A stretch of DNA of 11,409 nucleotides from a bacterium (GTDB lineage Bacteria > UBA9089 > CG2-30-40-21): assembly GCA_018814245.1 (NCBI GenBank), contig JAHIZN010000172.1, forward strand, positions 1 through 11,409. Direction: 5' to 3'. Under the pieces are notes generated by a model. The model was given only the letters and a program-made list of their open reading frames with translations, ran no database searches and was not told the origin of the DNA. Positions 7,108 to 11,409 of the stretch are shown here, piece after piece; position 1 is the stretch's first letter, and each line of letters begins with the position of its first letter. The position numbers were made by a program, and so were the translations under genes.

Positions 7108-7198
7108 AATTGATAATTGATAATTGATAATTGATAATTGATAATTGATAATTGATAATTGATAATTGATAATTGATAATTGATAATTGATAATTGAT
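7108..7198 (+). repeat. Thirteen perfect heptamers (aattgat)
   Basis: Ninety-one bases are exactly 13 tandem copies of aattgat with no mismatch. The array starts 3 bp after the -10 box of the forward promoter and would make up most of the 5' untranslated region of the downstream gene. Perfect short tandem arrays change copy number easily by slippage. Here that would change leader length, not the reading frame, as long as translation starts at the ATG at 7228. Confidence 0.95.
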
Positions 7199-7227
7199 AG
7201 TTGAAAGTCAGGGAGATTAACAATAAC

Positions 7228-8832
7228 ATGCATCTTAATTTTCCACAACGGATGTTCAAGGTAGCCAATAAGACCAGATGGTTGATAATGCTGATGGTTT
7301 TATTAATGGTTGAGATTTTTCCACAGGAAGGGATGTCTCGCATCCAAATCTATGCTCTCATTATCCTGGCTGCTATCTATAATATTGCGATTAGATTTAT
7401 CCCCTGGCAAAAGCAGTGGCAGGACGGTAAGGGATACCGGATATGTTATGCTGAAAGCACATTAGACATTGTATTTATTAGCGGCATAATCTATCTTACT
7501 GGTGGGCTTAAGAGTGATTTCTTCTTGCTTTATTTCATAGTAACCATATTTGCTGCAATCTATTATAATCCAATCAGGTGTTTCTTTGTAATCATATGTA
7601 TAAGTTTGCTTTACATCTTAATTGGAATTTTAACCTCACCAACATATTCTGATATGCTGCCTATTTTTTTGGGCAGACTTCCCTTATTATTTGTCATTGC
7701 AGGGTTTAGCAGCTATCTTACACAAGAGATCAAGGCTCAGAGTGAAGAATTGGCTATAGAAAAGGATAAACTTCAGGCTCTTCTTGCTACGCTAAAGGTA
7801 AATCTAAAGGAGATTGAGGAAAAAAGCCATGCATTATATGAGCTATATAATCTTTCCTTAAAGATAGGAAGCACACTGGGTTTAGAGGAACAATTAAATA
7901 TTATCATTGATGTTACAGGTAATTTCCTGAAGACAGATCTGACAACAATCAGTCTGGTTGATGAGAAAGGGATAGAGTTAAGGACATGTGTGAGTAAAGG
8001 AATGTTTTCCGGAGGGATTCTTGCACGAGATAAGATTAAGATAGAGGGAAGTCTGTTGGGCAATGTTGTTAAAACAGGTGAGTCTTTGATTATTGAAGAT
8101 TTGCATAAAACAGGGATACATTCATCTGGTCAGGAGATGGCATCCCTAATTGCTGTACCATTAAAGATAGAAAATAATATCATTGGCGTTTTTAACTGTG
8201 CATATGTTCAACATAAGAAATTTGATAAGAATGATTTGAACTTTTTAGAGCTTATTGGTTCCCGGGCTGCTTTGGCAATAAATAATGCTAAGCTTCATGA
8301 GGAGATAAGAAAATTAGCCATTACTGATGGTCTTACCGGGCTTTATAACTACAGGTATTTTCAGGAAAATTTGCGCAATGAGATAGAAAGATGTAAAAGG
8401 CTTAGATATGGCGGATTATCCCTGCTCCTCATGGATATTGACCATTTCAAACAATTTAATGATCTGTATGGACATCAAAAAGGGGACATGGTATTAGAAA
8501 AGGTAGGTATGCTTTTGAATGTTTATACAAGGAAAACAGATGTAGTGGCTCGCTATGGGGGTGAGGAGTTTGTGATTATTGCCCCTGGGACACCAAGGGA
8601 AAACAGCCTTTTGCTGGGAGAACGAATAAGAAGTGCAATCTCTGAAAAATTGTTCAGTCATGAAGAAAAAACACAGCTTGGCATTGTCCTTCCAGTAACA
8701 ATAAGTATTGGTACGGCTACATTTCCAAATGATGCAAGTAATCAGGAAGAGCTGATTAAATGTGCAGATAATGCCCTTTATAGTGCAAAAAATACCGGAA
8801 GGGATAGGGTGGTTGGCTGGCAGGCAACTTAA
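7228..8832 (+). CDS. Membrane GAF-GGDEF diguanylate cyclase
   Basis: The protein probably makes cyclic di-GMP from two GTP in response to a membrane or small-molecule signal. Counting from the ATG (534 residues), about six hydrophobic segments lie near 18-29, 41-57, 77-91, 98-113, 117-135 and 146-163. A charged coiled-coil linker follows at about 166-206, then a GAF sensor domain at about 203-353 and a GGDEF domain at about 363-531. The catalytic motif is GGEEF (444-448), an active variant. RKTD sits five residues before it and matches the RxxD inhibitory site, so feedback by c-di-GMP is likely. I chose the ATG at 7228 because gggag lies 12 bases upstream; an in-frame TTG at 7201 directly abuts the repeats and lacks a ribosome site. 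The signal sensed is unknown, and no c-di-GMP effector gene is visible nearby. Confidence 0.92.
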   Translation: MHLNFPQRMFKVANKTRWLIMLMVLLMVEIFPQEGMSRIQIYALIILAAIYNIAIRFIPWQKQWQDGKGYRICYAESTLDIVFISGIIYLTGGLKSDFFLLYFIVTIFAAIYYNPIRCFFVIICISLLYILIGILTSPTYSDMLPIFLGRLPLLFVIAGFSSYLTQEIKAQSEELAIEKDKLQALLATLKVNLKEIEEKSHALYELYNLSLKIGSTLGLEEQLNIIIDVTGNFLKTDLTTISLVDEKGIELRTCVSKGMFSGGILARDKIKIEGSLLGNVVKTGESLIIEDLHKTGIHSSGQEMASLIAVPLKIENNIIGVFNCAYVQHKKFDKNDLNFLELIGSRAALAINNAKLHEEIRKLAITDGLTGLYNYRYFQENLRNEIERCKRLRYGGLSLLLMDIDHFKQFNDLYGHQKGDMVLEKVGMLLNVYTRKTDVVARYGGEEFVIIAPGTPRENSLLLGERIRSAISEKLFSHEEKTQLGIVLPVTISIGTATFPNDASNQEELIKCADNALYSAKNTGRDRVVGWQAT

Positions 8833-8867
8833 AGTGAAATTTTTGCGTTCTTTGCGTGAAAACAACT

Positions 8868-9043
8868 GTAACTACTCAGTATATCTGAAATTTTTTTAAC
8901 ACAGAGTTCACCGAGAAGACAGAGTTACACAGGGTTAATAATTTTTCCTAATATTTTATTGTAATCTTCCTCTGTGTAACTCATATTTCTCTGTGCTCTC
9001 TGTGTTAAATAATTGCGTTAAAAAACATCTGCTGAATAGTTAC
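8868..9043. repeat. Nested imperfect palindrome
   Basis: The outer arms gtaactactcag (8868-8879) and ctgaatagttac (9032-9043) pair with one mismatch. Inside, about 39 bases from 8896 (ttaacacagag through agttacacagg) pair imperfectly with 8969-9008 (cctctgtgtaac through ctctgtgttaa) around an AT-rich loop of about 35 bases. It differs in sequence from the MITE family and shows no clear target duplication. It fills most of the gap between the cyclase and aldolase genes and may act as a transcript-end hairpin or be a second small repeat family. Confidence 0.65.
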
Positions 9044-9153
9044 ATTGGGTTAATTACATTGTTGTCAAAAATAATGGTGAAGTTATTTGTCTATGTGTTT
9101 TCTGGCTACTGATAGTTGACAATTAAAAACTGAATTTATGCGAGGTAATTATT

Positions 9154-10533
9154 ATGTATCAAAGTATTCAGGAATTAAAAAATGCATTGGCTGGTCGGGT
9201 AAGGATTAAACATGATGGGGTCGATATGTTGGAAGGGATAACCTTTCAGGAAAGGCTTGTCGACGCCTTGGTATATAGTGCAGTCTTTAATGATGACCTT
9301 GAGGTTAAAAATGCATGCAAATGGATTCTCTGGGAATCAGGGCTTGAACTTGGCGTGTATGCTGCGTCTATTCAAGAGCTATATACAGCAAAGGGTAGGG
9401 GAGAAATGCCGCACAAGACCATACCGGCAATCAATATTCGTGGCTTGACCTATGATATTGCCAGAGCATTAATCCGCTCAGTAAAACGAAATCGTGTAGG
9501 TGCATTTATCTTTGAGATTGCCTCATCAGAAATAGATTATACACAGCAATCTCCATCTGAATATGTTTCAGTAATTATTGCTGCTGCTATTCGGGAGGGG
9601 TATCAGGGGCACATCTTTCTTCAAGGGGATCACTTTCAAATTAGTCGGGATAAGTATGAAAAAGATCAGGAGAAAGAGTTATTATCCCTTAAACAATTGA
9701 TTAAGGATTCTGTTGATGCTGGATTTTACAATATCGATATTGATGCCTCTACCATGGTTGATATGAATAAACCTGCGGTTCAGGAGCAACAAGAAAATAA
9801 TATTAGATTAACAGCAGGAATTCTTTCTTATATCCGGGAAATAGAACCTATAGGGATAACCATATCTGTGGGTGGAGAGATAGGAGAGATTGGTGGAAAA
9901 AACAGCACTGATGAGGAGTTGCAAGAATACATAAATGGGTTACAAAAAGAATTGGAAAGCGGACTTCATGGAATAAGCAAGATAAGCATCCAGACAGGAA
10001 CGGTTCATGGCGGCATTCCACTCTCAGATGGTACACTTGCACAGGTAAGATTAGATTTCGATACTCTAAGTCGGCTTTCTTACATAGCAATAGAGAAGTT
10101 TGGGCTGGCAGGGGCAGTTCAGCATGGGGCATCAACCCTGCCAATCGATACATTTCATAAATTTCCAGATACTAATACTGCTGAGATACATTTGGCAACT
10201 CAGTTTCAAAATATTCTTTATGAAATGTTGCCAGATGAATTAAAAGATGAGATTTATGAATATCTTAAAGAAAATTTTGGTGAGGAAAGAAAAGAAGGAC
10301 AAAGCGATGAACAGTTTATTTATAAGATGAGAAAAAAAGGGTTTGGACCATTCAAACAAAAGATGTGGGATTTACATGCAGCAGTAAGGACAGGTATTAG
10401 AAATAAACTCGAGGAACAGTTTGATGTTATCTTTGAAAAATTGCGTGTAACCAATACCATGAATGCAGTCAAAAAGATTATAAAACCAGTGTATATTCAT
10501 AAGCCTATTCCTGATGGATTATCTGCCCATTGA
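9154..10533 (+). CDS. Class II aldolase family protein
   Basis: The middle of this 459-residue protein resembles zinc-dependent class II aldolases (fructose- or tagatose-bisphosphate type), which cleave or form ketose phosphates with dihydroxyacetone phosphate. The expected residues are in order: Asp159-His160 in LQGDHF (catalytic Asp and zinc ligand), the EIGEIGG motif at 242-248, zinc-ligand His285 in TGTVHGGIP, and His324 in AVQHGAST. It is longer than the usual 285-360 residues. About 85 N-terminal residues precede the first barrel strand, and a charged helical tail of about 100 follows the last recognisable barrel motif. The start has gaggt 7 bases upstream. It stands alone after a palindrome, 321 bp from the cyclase gene. 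I infer an aldolase fold and metal site; the true substrate is open, so no gene symbol is given. Confidence 0.8.
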   Translation: MYQSIQELKNALAGRVRIKHDGVDMLEGITFQERLVDALVYSAVFNDDLEVKNACKWILWESGLELGVYAASIQELYTAKGRGEMPHKTIPAINIRGLTYDIARALIRSVKRNRVGAFIFEIASSEIDYTQQSPSEYVSVIIAAAIREGYQGHIFLQGDHFQISRDKYEKDQEKELLSLKQLIKDSVDAGFYNIDIDASTMVDMNKPAVQEQQENNIRLTAGILSYIREIEPIGITISVGGEIGEIGGKNSTDEELQEYINGLQKELESGLHGISKISIQTGTVHGGIPLSDGTLAQVRLDFDTLSRLSYIAIEKFGLAGAVQHGASTLPIDTFHKFPDTNTAEIHLATQFQNILYEMLPDELKDEIYEYLKENFGEERKEGQSDEQFIYKMRKKGFGPFKQKMWDLHAAVRTGIRNKLEEQFDVIFEKLRVTNTMNAVKKIIKPVYIHKPIPDGLSAH

Positions 10534-10566
10534 TAAGTATCTGATCACACTTTTGAATAGCTAAGT

Positions 10567-10602
10567 GTACCCATAAAATATCCCAATCGTACCCACAGGT
10601 AC
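10567..10602. promoter_or_regulatory. Possible upstream activator site
   Basis: GTACCC occurs at 10567 and again at 10589, exactly 22 bp (about two helix turns) apart. The second lies in a palindrome GTACC-CACA-GGTAC at 10589-10602. It sits about 130-165 bp before the predicted sigma54 start, where enhancer-binding activators of such promoters usually bind. The assignment rests on position and symmetry only. Confidence 0.3.
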
Positions 10603-10705
10603 AACTTTAATATTGACAATTTTAAGCAATAAGAATATGCCTATCTAACATGTTGCAAGACTGCAAGTTAAAACATTGATAAAAACATCTTGATTTATTT
10701 ATGAT

Positions 10706-10722
10706 TTGGCATGATTTTTGCA
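10706..10722 (+). promoter_or_regulatory. Sigma54-type (-24/-12) promoter
   Basis: TTGGCATG-ATTT-TTGCA matches the sigma54 consensus TTGGCACG-N4-TTGCA at all fixed positions but one (T for C). The invariant GG and GC pairs are separated by the required 10 bp. Transcription would start near 10733 and read a leader of about 195 nt into the small ORF at 10928. Such promoters need an ATP-driven activator; none is encoded in the window. Confidence 0.65.
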
Positions 10723-10805
10723 TATATGAAAGTAAGTCTTTTCTGTGCAGACGGGCATGTAGGTAGCTTCGAATCTTAAAGAACTACTTCTTGTTTCGTC
10801 AAAAA

Positions 10806-10851
10806 AAGAAGGGTGTCTTTATACAAAGGGTGTTATAGGGACATCCTTCTT
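10806..10851 (+). other. Stem-loop in the sigma54-driven leader
   Basis: aagaagggtgtc (10806-10817) pairs with gacatccttctt (10840-10851) over 12 positions, one of them a G-U pair, around a 22-base loop; only three T follow it directly. The loop contains acaaagggtgt (10823-10833), the same 11-mer as the MITE inner stem. It may be an attenuator, the end of a small RNA, or a leader structure. I see no match to a known riboswitch core. Confidence 0.45.
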
Positions 10852-10927
10852 TATTATGTAAGGAATTGGTAATTCTTAGTGAGCTTACAGATTTTACTTA
10901 AGAATTGCTGCATAAGGGGGGGTAATT

Positions 10928-11209
10928 TTGAGAAAGTCTCTGAAAAATAAGGGACAAGTGTTGGATTCAGGAGGAAGTATCGGAATAGATAAAACAGCAA
11001 AAATCGTTGCCATTAATCGCACAAGAATAGAAAAAAGGATTCAGGAACAGGAAGAAGAAGGTAGAAAAAATCAATTGTATGGGGAGGAACTAATGGAGAT
11101 AACGGCAAGAATTATCGCAACTCCACTTAATTCAATAGATGAAACTTTTCAATTGGGAGAAATTTTAACATTGATTGTACCTAAAAAAATATGTCCTTGG
11201 CAAAGTTAG
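10928..11209 (+). CDS. Small hypothetical protein behind a sigma54 promoter
   Basis: I do not recognise this 93-residue protein. It starts with TTG, five bases after a very strong purine run (aagggggggg at 10913-10922). That run, together with the promoter at 10706, supports a real gene. The N-terminus is basic (MRKSLKNKG). Residues about 30-65 are highly charged and probably helical (RTRIEKRIQEQEEEGRK), and a more hydrophobic end follows (GEILTLIVPKKICPW). There is no signal peptide or membrane segment and no metal-binding motif. A MITE copy begins 59 bp after its stop, and a longer original gene broken by mutation cannot be excluded. Alternatively the transcript may act as RNA and the ORF be incidental. 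Confidence 0.5.
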   Translation: MRKSLKNKGQVLDSGGSIGIDKTAKIVAINRTRIEKRIQEQEEEGRKNQLYGEELMEITARIIATPLNSIDETFQLGEILTLIVPKKICPWQS

Positions 11210-11268
11210 TATGGACAATGCTTGAAAATTGGGACTACGATGCTGAAATAGTAATGGTTGCAATATCT

Positions 11269-11409
11269 GGCTTTTTTTGCCTCAAGTGGGTAATCTTATT
11301 TTATCGGTTCTTCTGTAAATTTTGCGAAAATAGGCTAACCTGTGCAAGTAGAAAACACCACTTGTTTACAGAGAAAGAATCACAAAGGGTGTAATTCCTT
11401 AAGACTATA
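11269..11409. mobile_element. MITE copy 3, partial at window end
   Basis: The reverse complement of this stretch matches 558-699 of copy 1 with about four substitutions and one single-base gap over 141 bases. It begins with the terminal repeat (GGCTTTTTTTGCC at its start, 11269-11292) and reaches just past the inner stem cacaaagggtgtaat. The rest lies beyond the window. If the insertion rules of copy 1 hold, the 9 bases before it (gcaatatct, 11260-11268) should recur directly after its far end. Confidence 0.85.

Noticed and set aside
7108..7198. CRISPR array
   Set aside because: The units are 7 bp, contiguous and without spacers.
7201..7227. TTG at 7201 as the cyclase start
   Set aside because: It directly abuts the repeats with no ribosome site; the ATG at 7228 has gggag upstream and gives a sensible N-terminus.
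7050..7343. Minus-strand ORF across the heptamer array
   Set aside because: Its repeated NYQLSII-type peptide is only a translation of the 7-bp repeat, and it overlaps both promoters and the cyclase start.
10733..10927. c-di-GMP or other known riboswitch in the sigma54 leader
   Set aside because: I could not find the conserved core of a GEMM-type or other familiar aptamer; only a simple stem-loop is visible.
11191..11394. 67-residue ORF at the window end
   Set aside because: More than half of it is MITE sequence read through the terminal repeat, and no ribosome site precedes its ATG.

Overview
The window is chromosomal DNA from a bacterium: AT-rich, standard genetic code, Shine-Dalgarno starts, sigma70-type promoters and one good sigma54-type promoter. 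Housekeeping genes are loosely packed and the spacers between them are full of small repeats. This fits a repeat-rich, probably uncultured lineage. The sequence alone does not name the phylum.

Layout. 1-725: no gene. It holds an AATT-rich inverted repeat, a region with no assigned function, a sigma70-type promoter, and a complete 273-bp palindromic transposon-like element (MITE) with 9-bp target duplications, inserted between that promoter and the carB ribosome binding site. 726-3986: carB, large subunit of carbamoyl-phosphate synthase, with a run of heptamer repeats inside the reading frame. 3987-4339: a diverged copy of the same MITE, a 9-bp tandem repeat and a hairpin, between the converging carB and hisA. 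4340-7025, minus strand: hisC-hisB-hisA, three histidine biosynthesis genes without hisH or hisF beside them; hisC appears to be leaderless. 7026-7227: back-to-back promoters and 13 perfect copies of a 7-bp repeat. 7228-8832: a membrane GAF-GGDEF diguanylate cyclase. 8833-9153: a nested imperfect palindrome. 9154-10533: a class II aldolase-family protein. 10534-10927: a sigma54-type promoter, a possible upstream activator site and a long structured leader, followed by a small unknown ORF (10928-11209). 11269-11409: one half of another MITE copy, inverted relative to the first and nearly identical to it, cut off by the window end.

The genes do not form a single pathway: pyrimidine/arginine precursor synthesis (carB), histidine synthesis, c-di-GMP signalling and sugar-phosphate or related aldol chemistry. 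The unifying feature is the repeats. Two kinds have invaded this segment: a MITE family that sits in leader and intergenic positions, and heptamer arrays of the form AATT plus three variable bases, found in a spacer, in a 5' untranslated region and inside a coding sequence. The sigma54-controlled small gene is the best candidate for an undescribed function.
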